Assembly (NCBI GenBank): GCA_964291335.2
Contig: OZ219748.1
Span: 1,674,001-1,738,000, forward strand
Direction: 5' to 3'
Length of the DNA stretch: 64,000 nucleotides
Source of the DNA: G964291335 sp964291335
Lineage (GTDB): Bacteria > Chloroflexota > Dehalococcoidia > Lucifugimonadales > UBA3495
Below are positions 17,642-26,493 of this stretch, piece after piece; positions within the stretch are counted from its first letter, which is position 1; each line of letters opens with the position of its first letter. The notes under the pieces were generated by a model. That model was not told the origin of the DNA. It made no database searches and saw only the letters and a program-made list of their open reading frames with translations. A program made the position numbers and the translations under genes.

Positions 17642-18043
17642 CTAGGCGAAGCCTTTGGGCAGGCCCTGCTCCCGGGCAGCTTGCCGGCATTGGGGGCAGC
17701 AGTCGGCTTCAGTAAAGCCGGCCGCCGTCCAGATGTTCTCACTCTTCAACCCGCACAGGAACACTGGCGCCGTCTCCTCAATGCCCACGTCCACAACGTA
17801 GTGCACGCGGCCGGTCTGGTCCGCGGTAGGCCACCACCAAACCGGCATATTCTCTGCCATTTCGTGGTAGCGGGCCTTGGCGTCATCCAGCCACCCCGGA
17901 GCGGGCAGTTCCACCAGCCAGGCGCGGCCGCCGGCGCCGCCCCCTCGCCGGGCTTTCAGCCGTCCTTCCCGAATGTAGCGGCGTATTTCCGCCTGGGAAA
18001 GGTTCAGCCGGTAAGATGCTTCTTGAATGGTTACGCGCTCCAT
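17642..18043 (-). CDS. Small HTH protein with C-terminal Cys pair
   Basis: 133 residues from ATG 18043, preceded by GGAGG. The first 30 residues (MERVTIQEASYRLNLSQAEI, then RRYIREGRL) form a MerR/excisionase-like winged helix-turn-helix, followed by a Gly/Arg-rich linker. The C-terminal half has ENMPVWWWPT and ends in ADCCPQCRQAARE, where several cysteines might bind metal. It is probably a DNA-binding regulator. No target is evident. It lies 48 bases upstream of the IspG open frame on the same strand. Confidence 0.6.
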   Translation of the reverse strand: MERVTIQEASYRLNLSQAEIRRYIREGRLKARRGGGAGGRAWLVELPAPGWLDDAKARYHEMAENMPVWWWPTADQTGRVHYVVDVGIEETAPVFLCGLKSENIWTAAGFTEADCCPQCRQAAREQGLPKGFA

Positions 18044-18203
18044 CCCAATTCCTCCGTCGCCGTCAACGCTGGCCCGGTTATTGCCCCCAGAATACCGGAT
18101 TGGGCCGAGGGTTGAACAGCCGGTATGGAATGGCGCGGCAGAGAGCAGCCCTTGCCGCCCGGTAAGCGGCTTGCATTCCCGGCCTCGCAGCTGCCGGTTG
18201 GGG

Positions 18204-18651
18204 TCAGGCGTCGGCTTCCCTTCGCGGGCCTTCTTTCGGGCCAGCGGCGCCTTCCGGGGGAAGGGAATTGTAGATGACAAAGTTCTGCTGCAAAGCCTGG
18301 TTGTTGGGGATAGTAATAGTATTGCCCTTATCGTCAGGGAGGATGATGAAGAAGGCGGTCAGGTCTTGCACTGTTCCCAGTGGTTCTTCCTTGCCCGGCA
18401 GGCCGATGCGGTCTCCGATGTGAATCGGGAAGCGCCAATATTGCCGCCAGCAAGCCAGTGCGGCCCAGCAGCAACGCTATGCGGCGGGCCGTTACTACCC
18501 GCTGCGGGGACAAGGTGCGGTAATTGGCAATGCGGTCGATGGCCCGATACCAGGCCAGCTGAAAAACCTGGTAAGCGACTATTACCGCCACTATGGCGGC
18601 CGTTTTCCAAACCCAGATGTTGTCAATTATCGCAAGCAGGTCAAAATCCAT
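18204..18651 (-). pseudogene. Frameshifted MscS-like small channel gene
   Basis: From ATG 18651 the frame gives two membrane segments (NIWVWKTAAIVAVIVAYQVF and RRIALLLGRTGLLAAIL). Around 18436-18446 the coherent reading moves to another frame, which continues YWRFPIHIGDRIGLPGKEEP, TVQDLTAFFIILPDDKG and ITIPNNQALQQNFVIYNS, stopping at 18204. The second part matches the beta domain of MscS-type mechanosensitive channels (pore helix, FPIxxGDxI, then IPN). The two parts differ by one base of phase, so this is either a real frameshift or a sequencing error. If corrected, the protein would be about 149 residues. Confidence 0.7.
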
Positions 18652-18879
18652 AGCCGAGTAACCCCGTCAACCGGCAGTTCCTGGATGCGCCCGAGTGGGA
18701 GCATGCCAGATTATACCGGTTGCGCTGTCGATGCTGGGAGGCCGTCAACCGGGCAATTCCCCTATGCCCTATGCCCTATGGAAAGCCGGGCGGTCTGCTG
18801 TGCCGCTTTCGGGCTGAAGCGGTTCCGGCGCCGGCAGAGGTGGCCGGTTAAACGGCGCCAGCCCCGACGCCAATAGAAT

Positions 18880-18911
18880 GCGGCCGTCAGCTTAATCAGG
18901 CTGACGGCCGC
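18880..18911 (-). terminator. Perfect 12-bp hairpin after the RdhA-like gene
   Basis: GCGGCCGTCAGC (18880-18891) pairs perfectly with 18900-18911 around an 8-base loop. Further complementarity (GCCAAT / ATTGGC) flanks it. It lies 35 bases beyond the stop of the reductive-dehalogenase-like gene on the minus strand. There is no strong T-run, so it is either an atypical terminator or a transcript-stabilising hairpin. Confidence 0.6.
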
Positions 18912-18946
18912 CATTGGCGCAATGGCTTAAGCCGGGGGTAGCCGGA

Positions 18947-20224
18947 CTAGATGTAGTCGGCGTCTTCGTCCATCATCCCGACGTTGTCGGTGGCCTGGAA
19001 CAGGGACTTGACGATGCCGTCTTTCAACTCTTGCAGCATCTCATCGGTAATGTCACCGCCGGCGGCCCTGGCCTTCTCCTTGAAGTTATCCACGGCCCAA
19101 TCATCGGAACCGCCGTGGGGCATTTCGAAGAAAGCGGCGTCGAAGACCGGCATTTCGCCGGGGCCGAAATAGCCCTTGCCTTCCAGGGTATAGCCTTCCA
19201 GGTCGTGGGTTCCCTTGCCCAGCACCTGACCGGTCTCGGCATAGTGATCCATCACGTTCTTCAGGCCGTACTTCTGGATGGGGCATACCTTCATGCAGAT
19301 GCCGCAGCCCAGGTAGCGGGCCATTACCGGCCGGCAGCGCTTGAAGTAGAGCTTGTTCTTCTCAATTCCCCGCCACCAGATTTTGTCGCGCATCAGGGCG
19401 CGGCCGGGGCAGCGGTTCACGCAGACCTGGCAAACCTGACAGAAGGCGTGGATGCCATAGTCCACCGGCTGGTCATAGGTAACATTGGCGTCGGTGGTCA
19501 GCCCCACCAGACGGCAGCGGGAGCCGACGTGGGGGGTAAGCAGATAGCCGCAGGCGCCCAGCTGGCCGGTGCCGGCCGCCACGTGCATGGGAATGTAAGG
19601 GCCGGCCGAATCGCCGGAACCCATTACCTGGGCCCGATAGCCGAGGCTGCGGATGTAGTTGCCCAGTTCCAGGGCGGCGGCGCCCTCCGTCCGGTAGGTG
19701 CTGGAGTGAACAATTTCGGCGTCCACGCTGGGGATGGTCTGGGTCGGCTCGAAGTCCTGCTCGTAAGCGAGGGCCACGAAATGAGGGTAATAGGTGGTGC
19801 TGCCCTTCTTGCTCTGGAAAGTGTAGCGGTGGTCGAAGGCGGTGATGCCAACTTCGACGAAGCCCAGTTCCCGAGCCTTGTTCTTAATCAACTCGCTGAC
19901 ATCCTCGCCGGTGGGTTCAGCGGTCGGTTCCAGGTCGGCGGTCATGCGGCAAGCCATAATCAGGGGTCGGTTCAGTTTCTCGTGTTCCTTGCGGATTTCC
20001 CGCATCTCGGCGTGCTGGTCCCGCAGGGCATTGGCCCAGTCCCGAGAAGCCCGCTCGGTAATGTTGATGGATTCCAGGGGGTATTCCCGGGCATACCAGT
20101 CAACCTCCCGCTGGGTCATGGGAATGCCGGGAACGGTTTCCAGCTCCGTGGGGATGGGGATGGTTACTTCAGTTTCGCCCAGAGTCTTGCCCGGACGGGT
20201 TACTTCGTGCCCGATTTTCAGCAT
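18947..20224 (-). CDS. Cytosolic reductive-dehalogenase-like 4Fe-4S protein
   Basis: 425 residues from ATG 20224, which follows GGAGGAG. The C-terminal third has two ferredoxin clusters: C262, C265, C268, C272 (FCQVCQVCVNRCPG) and C297, C307, C310, C314 (GCGICMKVCPIQK). The preceding GYLLTPHVGSRCRLVGLTTD resembles the block before the clusters in corrinoid reductive dehalogenases (compare LTPEFGPRVRL), and the family relative QueG has a similar layout. There is no Tat signal peptide and no adjacent membrane anchor gene, unlike respiratory RdhA. It probably acts in the cytosol as a corrinoid Fe-S reductase, possibly in catabolic dehalogenation. Substrate unknown. Confidence 0.75.
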   Translation of the reverse strand: MLKIGHEVTRPGKTLGETEVTIPIPTELETVPGIPMTQREVDWYAREYPLESINITERASRDWANALRDQHAEMREIRKEHEKLNRPLIMACRMTADLEPTAEPTGEDVSELIKNKARELGFVEVGITAFDHRYTFQSKKGSTTYYPHFVALAYEQDFEPTQTIPSVDAEIVHSSTYRTEGAAALELGNYIRSLGYRAQVMGSGDSAGPYIPMHVAAGTGQLGACGYLLTPHVGSRCRLVGLTTDANVTYDQPVDYGIHAFCQVCQVCVNRCPGRALMRDKIWWRGIEKNKLYFKRCRPVMARYLGCGICMKVCPIQKYGLKNVMDHYAETGQVLGKGTHDLEGYTLEGKGYFGPGEMPVFDAAFFEMPHGGSDDWAVDNFKEKARAAGGDITDEMLQELKDGIVKSLFQATDNVGMMDEDADYI

Positions 20225-20579
20225 AATTCTCCTCCTGCTGCCAAACTCAATCGGATGAGCGATAGGGCCTATCCTGTGGATAAGATAATAGCTGCCGATT
20301 TGGTTGTCAACCACAGGGGCAGCGAGGGGTTGCTATTGGGAATATACGTTGGCATATTAGCGAATTAACTATATGTTGCGGCTTTAATTTACGAGAAGCG
20401 CAACTTCTCTAAACTGCTGCCCGTACCGGTGCGCTAAAGCCGGCATAAGCGCCGGCAACACGATAAACCGAAACGCTCACATTTCAGCGTCAGAGGCGGC
20501 CCCGGCGCCTTCGCAATCTGCGCTCAAGGTATTGCTGGCCGCTTGGTCGTGGCGTTTGCTCGTGTTCTGGCGCATGGCG
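20225..20579. other. Intergenic region at the edge of the lower-GC island
   Basis: 355 bases between the RdhA-like start and the DGQHR gene stop. A hairpin GAGAAG-CGCAA-CTTCTC lies near 20392-20408 and a second (GCCGGC around 20445) is less regular. Base composition drops here compared with the left side, marking the border of the island. I see no gene. Confidence 0.55.
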
Positions 20580-21884
20580 CTAGTTCTTATCAAGCAAGGC
20601 CAGCATATTTTCGGCTGCGCCCTTTACCGCAGGACCTTGCGTTCTGATTTTGTCGCGGCCAATCACGATGTTGCCCTCCCAAGTGTCGGACTGCCGTGAC
20701 CAATCGATTTGCCTGAATGGCCGAAGCTTTTCCCGCAACTCCTCCATCCAAGTGACTTCGTCTTTGTCGGTGCTGGTGGCTTCCTTGAGCAGGTCGTGCG
20801 AGACAAGGCCAAGCGCGGTGAGAAATGCGCCGTTGACAGGCACGTTCAGCCGTTGCCTGATTTCTTTGGTTTTCTGTACGACGCTATCAGAATCTTCGCC
20901 CCCAGGTGGAGACAGCTTCGCGATTTCATCCCAGTCCGGGACGATTTCGGTCATTGCTTTCAGGAAGGCGACGCGAGCGGTTACCCAGCGTTCCATTGAT
21001 TCCGTGTTCCCGAGCGCGTGTTCCGCTTCGTCGGCGAATTGCTGTTCTTTCGTGCTGGTGGCGCCGGTCAAGCTGTGCTTAACGAACTGACGGACCTGAT
21101 TCGCCAAGAAGATGAACGGCGAGCTTTTGCCGATACTCGCAGACGTAGCGTCCACCCTGTCTTTGAGCAAAGGCACCCGTTCGCTGATTTGTAGTACGGC
21201 GTGGTTGGCAGGCTGCCTAGTGTCCCAGATAGCCAGCAGCGATGGCGGTAGGGCCTTCGTTTTGCCTGCGTCAGCAAAGTCTTGGTGAACCTGTGCAGTG
21301 TCGCTGCTGAGGGTCATCATGACTGGAACACCCGAGTTTTCGAACTTGGCCCCGTGTAGCGTCCCCCGCAATCTTTCGATGGCGTCTCCAATAGCCAAAA
21401 ACCGATGCTGACCGTCAGTGATGTGAATTGTCGCCTCGTCAGGGAGTATCATGTATCCGCTATTGGAGGCGGAGTCGCCCATTGGAGCGTATATTTTGAC
21501 GTCGGCCGTGGAGTTCAACGTTAGGGGTGGGATAATATAGTCCTGCTCCTTCATCACCGCTTTCTCGAGGTAAGCGGCTATGCCCTTCTGGTGCTCCGGC
21601 ACAACTGGGCGGTTTGTAGCAGTGAGAGCTTTTTCGGCAGTGTCTCCTTTCCTTGCCGATTGGCGCATCACGGTGCGGTTGAGGAGTTTGATGGGCAAGA
21701 CGGTGTTGACCATGGTGCGGTTGCCTTGCTTGAATATCTGCACTGGCACCAGGGTTTGGAACGTTTCTGACGTGATGTCCTGCACGTGCCTGCGGACGTC
21801 GTCAATAGTCCCTTGTATTCGTATGACACGGTCGTCGCCCTTTATTCTCGGGGTGAGGTGGTGATCTTCTGGGTTCGGGGTCAT
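20580..21884 (-). CDS. DGQHR-domain (DndB-family) protein
   Basis: 434 residues. The diagnostic DGQHR motif is at 157-161 (ITDGQHRFLAI), in the middle of a domain shared by DndB and related proteins. DndB regulates DNA phosphorothioation, and DGQHR relatives occur in several phage-defence clusters. No DndA, C, D or E gene is visible in the window, so a true phosphorothioation system is not shown. The next gene upstream on the same strand is a C5-cytosine methyltransferase, 77 bases away, so the two are probably an operon. Codon use and GC are clearly lower than in the flanking genes, which indicates recent transfer. Confidence 0.8.
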   Translation of the reverse strand: MTPNPEDHHLTPRIKGDDRVIRIQGTIDDVRRHVQDITSETFQTLVPVQIFKQGNRTMVNTVLPIKLLNRTVMRQSARKGDTAEKALTATNRPVVPEHQKGIAAYLEKAVMKEQDYIIPPLTLNSTADVKIYAPMGDSASNSGYMILPDEATIHITDGQHRFLAIGDAIERLRGTLHGAKFENSGVPVMMTLSSDTAQVHQDFADAGKTKALPPSLLAIWDTRQPANHAVLQISERVPLLKDRVDATSASIGKSSPFIFLANQVRQFVKHSLTGATSTKEQQFADEAEHALGNTESMERWVTARVAFLKAMTEIVPDWDEIAKLSPPGGEDSDSVVQKTKEIRQRLNVPVNGAFLTALGLVSHDLLKEATSTDKDEVTWMEELREKLRPFRQIDWSRQSDTWEGNIVIGRDKIRTQGPAVKGAAENMLALLDKN

Positions 21885-21961
21885 AAAGCGGCCTCCTTGA
21901 AGTTTGCGTAGGCCGATATTACACTCTTAGCGAGCGTATGCCAACTCCCATAATAGCGATT

Positions 21962-22978
21962 TCAGTCTGCTGCACATCTGATTTCACCAGTAGCATCGAG
22001 CGATTGCGCAATTCCGATACCGTCGAGCGCGGCATGGGTGATAGCTTGTTTAACTGCGTGCAAGACCGCTCTGACTACCGGGATAGGCACGGCGTTGCCG
22101 GTCTGCTTCCGGGTTTGCTGGTATGAACCAGTTGGCTCGAACCACTCGGGAAAGCCCTGAAGCCGCAGCATTTCGCGTTCCGTCAAGCGACGCTCCCCGT
22201 TGACCAACAGATAGTTGTACGACGCGCTCGCACGCAACGCCGGCGAGAACGGTTTGCTCGTGACGTTATCGCTCATGTTTTGGTGCCAGATAGCCGGCGG
22301 AACTATAGCGCTGGTGTGCTTGGCCCTGCGATTGGCCTGGATTCGCGGTTTTACGAAATATCGCTCGGGAACGTTTTGCTCAAGAATATCCGTAAGCGGT
22401 CCGTGTCCGATTTTTTTAGTTGGCCAATGGAAGTTTGTATAGTGCGGCAGCAGCGCTACGATGAAAATCCTCTCCCGATGTTGGGGCAATCCGAAGTCCA
22501 AAGCGTTGAGGACTCTATGGTAAATCACGTAGCCTTTCTCCTCGAACAGGCTAGCGACCTTTTGCATAGTTTTGCCGTTTCGGTGAGTGCTGAGCCGCTT
22601 GACGTTTTCCAATATGATGGCTCGTGGCTTCAATAAGTCTGCAATGTCAGCGACTTGATTTACCAGCATACCGCGGGCATCTTTAAGGCCGTCGCCCTTG
22701 CCTATTATGCTGAAAGGCTGGCATGGCAAGCCCGCCATGAGGATGTCGTGGGACGGAACGAGTTTTTTTCCCTTGCATTCTTTTATGTCGCCTAACGGCG
22801 TCAGACCGAGATTGGCCTCGTAACATTCTGACGCAGCTTTATCAGTATCGCACGCGAAGATGGTCTCGATTTCTTGTTGCCGAGCGGCTATGTTAAAGCC
22901 GCCTATCCCGGAGAACAGATCAACGGCATTTAACCGTGAGCCGTGTTCGCGGGCATCCTGGACGTTGGCGATGGGCAT
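21962..22978 (-). CDS. DNA (cytosine-5) methyltransferase
   Basis: 338 residues from ATG 22978, behind GGAGGA. All key motifs are present in order: motif I LFSGIGGFN (21-29), motif IV GLPCQPFS with the nucleophile Cys86, motif VI ENVKRL (124-129), motif VIII QHRERIF, and C-terminal GNAVP of motif X. The enzyme transfers a methyl group from SAM to carbon 5 of cytosine in a specific sequence. The target recognition region between motifs VIII and IX is about 100 residues, and the target is unknown. No restriction enzyme gene is adjacent; the partner is a DGQHR-family protein. Lower GC than the surroundings. Confidence 0.93.
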   Translation of the reverse strand: MPIANVQDAREHGSRLNAVDLFSGIGGFNIAARQQEIETIFACDTDKAASECYEANLGLTPLGDIKECKGKKLVPSHDILMAGLPCQPFSIIGKGDGLKDARGMLVNQVADIADLLKPRAIILENVKRLSTHRNGKTMQKVASLFEEKGYVIYHRVLNALDFGLPQHRERIFIVALLPHYTNFHWPTKKIGHGPLTDILEQNVPERYFVKPRIQANRRAKHTSAIVPPAIWHQNMSDNVTSKPFSPALRASASYNYLLVNGERRLTEREMLRLQGFPEWFEPTGSYQQTRKQTGNAVPIPVVRAVLHAVKQAITHAALDGIGIAQSLDATGEIRCAAD

Positions 22979-23037
22979 GGATTGGTTCCTCCGGGTTGGG
23001 TAATGGAGTAGTTTGGTTGGTGTTGCGGCCGATGGTG

Positions 23038-23337
23038 TCAGGCCGCTTTGTGAGGCAGCGCAAGATCGTTGCGCAAGGGATCGGCTTTGGGTGCGCGCAT
23101 CCGGGGTTGGTTCCAATTCACCGGACGTAGGTTTTCTACGGCTATGAGTTTGGGTTGCTCTGCTGACAGGATGGCGTGGATTTGTTGTCGCATATCCTGG
23201 TTGCGTCTTGTGGTAAAGCGGCGGCTTTTTTCCTGTTGCCGTTTTACGGCGTGTTGGCGGCGCTTGCTGTTGCGCGGTTTGTGGGCAATCCGGAGGTGGT
23301 GGCGGCTACGCTGTCTGCAGGTAAGGGTGCGGATCAT
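23038..23337 (-). pseudogene. Possible TnpB-like (IS200/IS605 OrfB) fragment
   Basis: About 99 residues rich in Arg, Lys and Gln, upstream of the methyltransferase on the same strand. The stretch NSKRRQHAVKRQQEKSRRF, then TTRRNQDMRQQIHAILSAEQ and PKLIAVENL, has the spacing seen in TnpB around the second RuvC Glu (compare NRRxDFLHKLS...IVVEDL). The DED triad is not complete and the zinc ribbon is missing, so if related it is a remnant. Beyond it (23338-23552) lie a short hairpin (CCCGCTCAGCGGG near 23451) and no further gene. The similarity is weak and by eye only. Confidence 0.35.
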
Positions 23338-23552
23338 GAGGCGGTTCCGGTGTGGTTGCGGTTTGGGTGTAGCGTACTACGGTGCATAGCGTATTTTCGC
23401 TGTGCCTGGACCTTTTTGTCAACACGCTATAGGACATCCTGCTCCCCCGCTCAGCGGGCTTCCCCGCAGCGCATTGCATGTACCTTGATTATAGTATTAT
23501 TCAGTTAAAGCAGATGCCGCCCGCATCAGTTCAACCAGCCGGCATTACCCCC

Positions 23553-25223
23553 TTAACCCCCCGTCCGGCGGCGGATCATTGCTTCGGCCAGGGGGCTGGC
23601 CCCGGAGCGTACTGCTATGTTGACCAGGGATGGCCGGCCTGAATTGATGGCCCGCGCCACGGCCGGCGCCACCTCCGACGGCTGTTCCACGTACTCGGCA
23701 TAGCCGCCGATGGCCTCTACCATCCGGTCGTAGCGGACGAACCGCAAATCGGTGCCTACGGCCCGCCCATAGTAGGCCACCTGGAAAGTCTTATCGATGC
23801 CCCAGGTAGCATCGTTGCCCATAATCGTGGTTATGGGCAGGTTGTGGCGGAGGCAGGTATCGTACTCCATCGGGTAAAAACCGAAGGAGCCGTCGCCGCA
23901 GAAGACCAGCGTTTTGCTTTCCGGGTAAGCCAGCTTGGCGGCCATGCCGTAGGGGATGCCGGCCCCCAGGTGGCTCAAGGGGCCCAGCCGCAGAAAGCGG
24001 CCCGGCCGACGGGCCCGGAAGTAAGACCGGCCCCACTGCACATAATCCCCGCCGTCCAGCACGATGAAGGTATCATCGTCCAGCAAAGGTTCAATGCCGG
24101 TAAACACATCCAGCGGGTGCATGGGTTCCTCGCCGGTGGCGTGGGCGCGGAGCTGCGCCAGCCAGGCTTCCCGGTCCTGGGTCAGCTGCCCAACCCAGGC
24201 GGCTATATCGGCGCGGCGGCCCTGCCCGACCGCTGCGGTCAACTGCTCGGCAATAGCTCCCAGGTCGCCCAGCAGCCCCACGGCTGCGCCCCGGTTACGG
24301 CCAATTTCCGCCGCCGCCGGGTCTGCCTGAATCAGCTGGGCCGCCGGGCTGAAAATCCGGCCGTAGCGGTAGCGGTGGTCCAAACGCTTGCCCAGCAGCA
24401 GCACCACGTCGGCCTCGGCAAACCGGCGCGCCGCCGCGTTCAGGGCGCCGTCGGCGTAACCGAAGCAGAGGGGGTGTTCGTCGTCCAGCATGCCCCGGGC
24501 CTGTTCCACGGTGAAAGCCGGTATTCCGGCGGCTTCTACCAGGGCGGTCAACTGCTCTGGCCGGGCAGTGTAGCGGGCCGGGTTGCCGATGATGATAACC
24601 GGACGCTGGGCCTGGCGGAGCAGGTCGGCGGCCTGCTGAATCAGCCCCGGGTCGCCCTGGGGCCGGCCCATGCTGCGGTATTCGCCAGGCAGGCAGGAGG
24701 GCAGCTCTTCTTCAGTAACGGGCTGCTCCTGAATGTCGATGGGCAAGGTCAGGTGCACCGGCCCCGGACGGCCCGACATGGCAGTGCGGAAGGCAGTGGC
24801 GACAAACTCCGGGATGCGCTTGCGGTCGTGAATCAGCCAGGAGCCTTTGGTAACCGGGGCGGTCATGCCAATCTGGTCCACCTCCTGGAAAGTGGCCATG
24901 CCCTTCTCGGGCAGTTCGGCGCAGCCGGCGACGAAGATGACCGGGCTTTCCGAAGTATAGATGGCCGGCAGGCCGGAGATGGCGTTGGCGAACCCGGGGC
25001 CGCCGGTGAACAGAGCCACTGCCGGTTCGCCGGTAATGCGGGCATAACCATCGGCCATATGCATTGCCGCCCCTTCGTGCCGCGTGTCGATGAACTCGAT
25101 GCCTTCGTCCGCCGCCGCATCTACCAGCGGCAGCACGGTGTCGCCAACGATAGTGAACACCCGCCTGACGCCTTCCTGCTTCAGACAGCGGATGAAAAGA
25201 TGTCCTCCATTCAGGTTAGGCAT
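23553..25223 (-). CDS. Thiamine-diphosphate enzyme (acetolactate-synthase-like)
   Basis: 556 residues with the three-domain layout of acetolactate synthase-type enzymes. The catalytic glutamate that activates ThDP is at 50 (TRHEGAA). The cofactor-binding motif near residue 430 begins GDGSFGFYPMEYDT and ends in NDATWG, matching GDGxx..N. The middle domain has the FAD/ADP-like region QRPVIIIGNP. Related enzymes include acetolactate synthase, oxalyl-CoA decarboxylase and benzoylformate decarboxylase. No small regulatory subunit (ilvN) follows, so a catabolic role is more likely than branched-chain synthesis. AGGAG precedes ATG 25223. Confidence 0.85.
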   Translation of the reverse strand: MPNLNGGHLFIRCLKQEGVRRVFTIVGDTVLPLVDAAADEGIEFIDTRHEGAAMHMADGYARITGEPAVALFTGGPGFANAISGLPAIYTSESPVIFVAGCAELPEKGMATFQEVDQIGMTAPVTKGSWLIHDRKRIPEFVATAFRTAMSGRPGPVHLTLPIDIQEQPVTEEELPSCLPGEYRSMGRPQGDPGLIQQAADLLRQAQRPVIIIGNPARYTARPEQLTALVEAAGIPAFTVEQARGMLDDEHPLCFGYADGALNAAARRFAEADVVLLLGKRLDHRYRYGRIFSPAAQLIQADPAAAEIGRNRGAAVGLLGDLGAIAEQLTAAVGQGRRADIAAWVGQLTQDREAWLAQLRAHATGEEPMHPLDVFTGIEPLLDDDTFIVLDGGDYVQWGRSYFRARRPGRFLRLGPLSHLGAGIPYGMAAKLAYPESKTLVFCGDGSFGFYPMEYDTCLRHNLPITTIMGNDATWGIDKTFQVAYYGRAVGTDLRFVRYDRMVEAIGGYAEYVEQPSEVAPAVARAINSGRPSLVNIAVRSGASPLAEAMIRRRTGG

Positions 25224-25248
25224 AAACGTCTCCTGATGTTTGGAAGTG

Positions 25249-25297
25249 CCGGGTCGGCCCGGCCGGGAACCGTGAGATTCCCGCCGGGCCGACCCGG
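25249..25297. promoter_or_regulatory. Long hairpin between divergent genes
   Basis: 14 bp of perfect stem (25249-25262 with 25284-25297) extended by about six more pairs after a one-base bulge, around the loop 25270-25277. TTTT follows at 25303-25306 on the plus strand. It lies about 25 bases upstream of the TPP-enzyme start on the minus strand, so in that direction it would be a 5'-leader structure, not a 3' terminator. A role in attenuation or mRNA stability is a guess. Confidence 0.55.
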
Positions 25298-25406
25298 CCG
25301 GGTTTTACCCCAGCTTACCTTGCCCACCGGATTTCAGCAAGGCGGACGGCTCCGGTCAGCCGACGCCGGTTTGATTAAGCGGGTTGGCGGGTATATAGTC
25401 CAGGCT

Positions 25407-26261
25407 ATGGGCGTTCTCTACGTTGTTGGCACACCCATCGGCAACCTGGAAGACATTACCGGCCGGGCAGCCCGCATTCTGGGACAGGCAAGCCTGGTGG
25501 CCGCCGAGGATACGCGGGTAACCCGGCGGCTGTTAAATCACCTGGCAAGCAGGGTTCCGGTAATCAGCTGCCACGCCCATAACTGGCAAGCCCGCCTGCC
25601 GGAACTGATGCAGGCGCTGCAAACGGGCGACGTGGCGTTGGTTGCCGATGCCGGTATGCCGGCAATCAGCGACCCCGGAGCGGCGATAGCCGACCGGGTG
25701 GCCGCCGCCGGGTTCCCGGTGGAGGCGATCCCCGGCCCTTCGGCAGTAACTGCGGCCCTGGCCGTCGCCGGCCTGCCGGCCGATCGCTTCCTGTTCCTGG
25801 GCTTTTTGCCGCGCCAGCGTCGGGCCCGGCGCAAGCTGCTGACCGGCGTGGCCGCCCTGCCCTTTACGCTGGTCATCTTCGAGGCGCCCCACCGGCTGCG
25901 GGCCACCCTGGAGGATTTGCCGGCAGCCCTGGGCGACCGCAGGGCTGCCGTGTGCCGGGAGTTGACCAAGCGGCATGAAGTGGTGTGGCGAGGCAGCCTG
26001 GCGCAGGCACTGGCCCATTTCGAGGCCCCCCGGGGCGAGTTTACCCTGGTAGTGGCGGGGGCAGACCCCGTTTCGAACCAGCCCCCGCCCCCGGACCGGG
26101 AAGCAGCCAGAGCGCAGCTGGCCGATTTGCGTCAGGCCGGAGCCAGGGCGCGGGAAGCGGTAACCGTGGTAAGCCAAGCCACCGGCCTGCCCCGGCAGGA
26201 AGCGTACCGCCTTTGGCTGGAAGCCGGCGGGAAGGTTGCTGCGCCGGACGACAGGGGCTGA
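25407..26261 (+). CDS. rsmI: 16S rRNA (cytidine-1402 2'-O)-methyltransferase
   Basis: 284 residues from ATG 25407; the open frame is much longer upstream, antisense to the TPP gene, but only this part is family-like. The start LYVVGTPIGNLEDIT, then AAEDTRVTRRLLNHL, ADAGMPAISDPG and PGPSAVTAALAVAGLP are the RsmI blocks of the tetrapyrrole-methylase fold. The C-terminal FEAPHRLRATLEDL and RELTKRHEVVWRG are also typical. The enzyme methylates the ribose of C1402 in 16S rRNA, helping decoding fidelity. Confidence 0.94.
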   Translation: MGVLYVVGTPIGNLEDITGRAARILGQASLVAAEDTRVTRRLLNHLASRVPVISCHAHNWQARLPELMQALQTGDVALVADAGMPAISDPGAAIADRVAAAGFPVEAIPGPSAVTAALAVAGLPADRFLFLGFLPRQRRARRKLLTGVAALPFTLVIFEAPHRLRATLEDLPAALGDRRAAVCRELTKRHEVVWRGSLAQALAHFEAPRGEFTLVVAGADPVSNQPPPPDREAARAQLADLRQAGARAREAVTVVSQATGLPRQEAYRLWLEAGGKVAAPDDRG

Positions 26262-26411
26262 AAGAAACTATGGTCAAATTTTGCGTTGAACGCTCCGTCG
26301 GAATGCCGCCCACGGGTTTGCCGGATAGAAGGTCTGGCGCCGGGTCAGGGAACGCCGGGCAAGGCGTTGCTCCGGGTCAGGGCCGAAAACGAGCGTAGCC
26401 TGCGGCTGTCT

Positions 26412-26440
26412 GAAGGGGCGGGGGCATAACCCGCCCCTTC
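26412..26440. terminator. Bidirectional terminator-like hairpin
   Basis: GAAGGGGCGGG (26412-26422) pairs perfectly with 26430-26440 around a 7-base loop. It stands between the convergent ends of rsmI (26261) and the cyclophilin gene (26494), so it may stop transcription from both sides. No long T-run. Confidence 0.65.
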
Positions 26441-26493
26441 ATTGATAGCTGTCCGGGGCGATCATTGCCCCGGCACGGCAGCGACCGGCCCCT

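Noticed and set aside
18914..20368. Long plus-strand frame across the reductive-dehalogenase-like gene
   Set aside because: Antisense shadow; the minus strand has eight ordered cluster cysteines and a strong ribosome site.
23844..25406. Upstream extension of the rsmI frame by 521 codons
   Set aside because: It is antisense to the TPP enzyme, and the RsmI domain begins exactly at ATG 25407.
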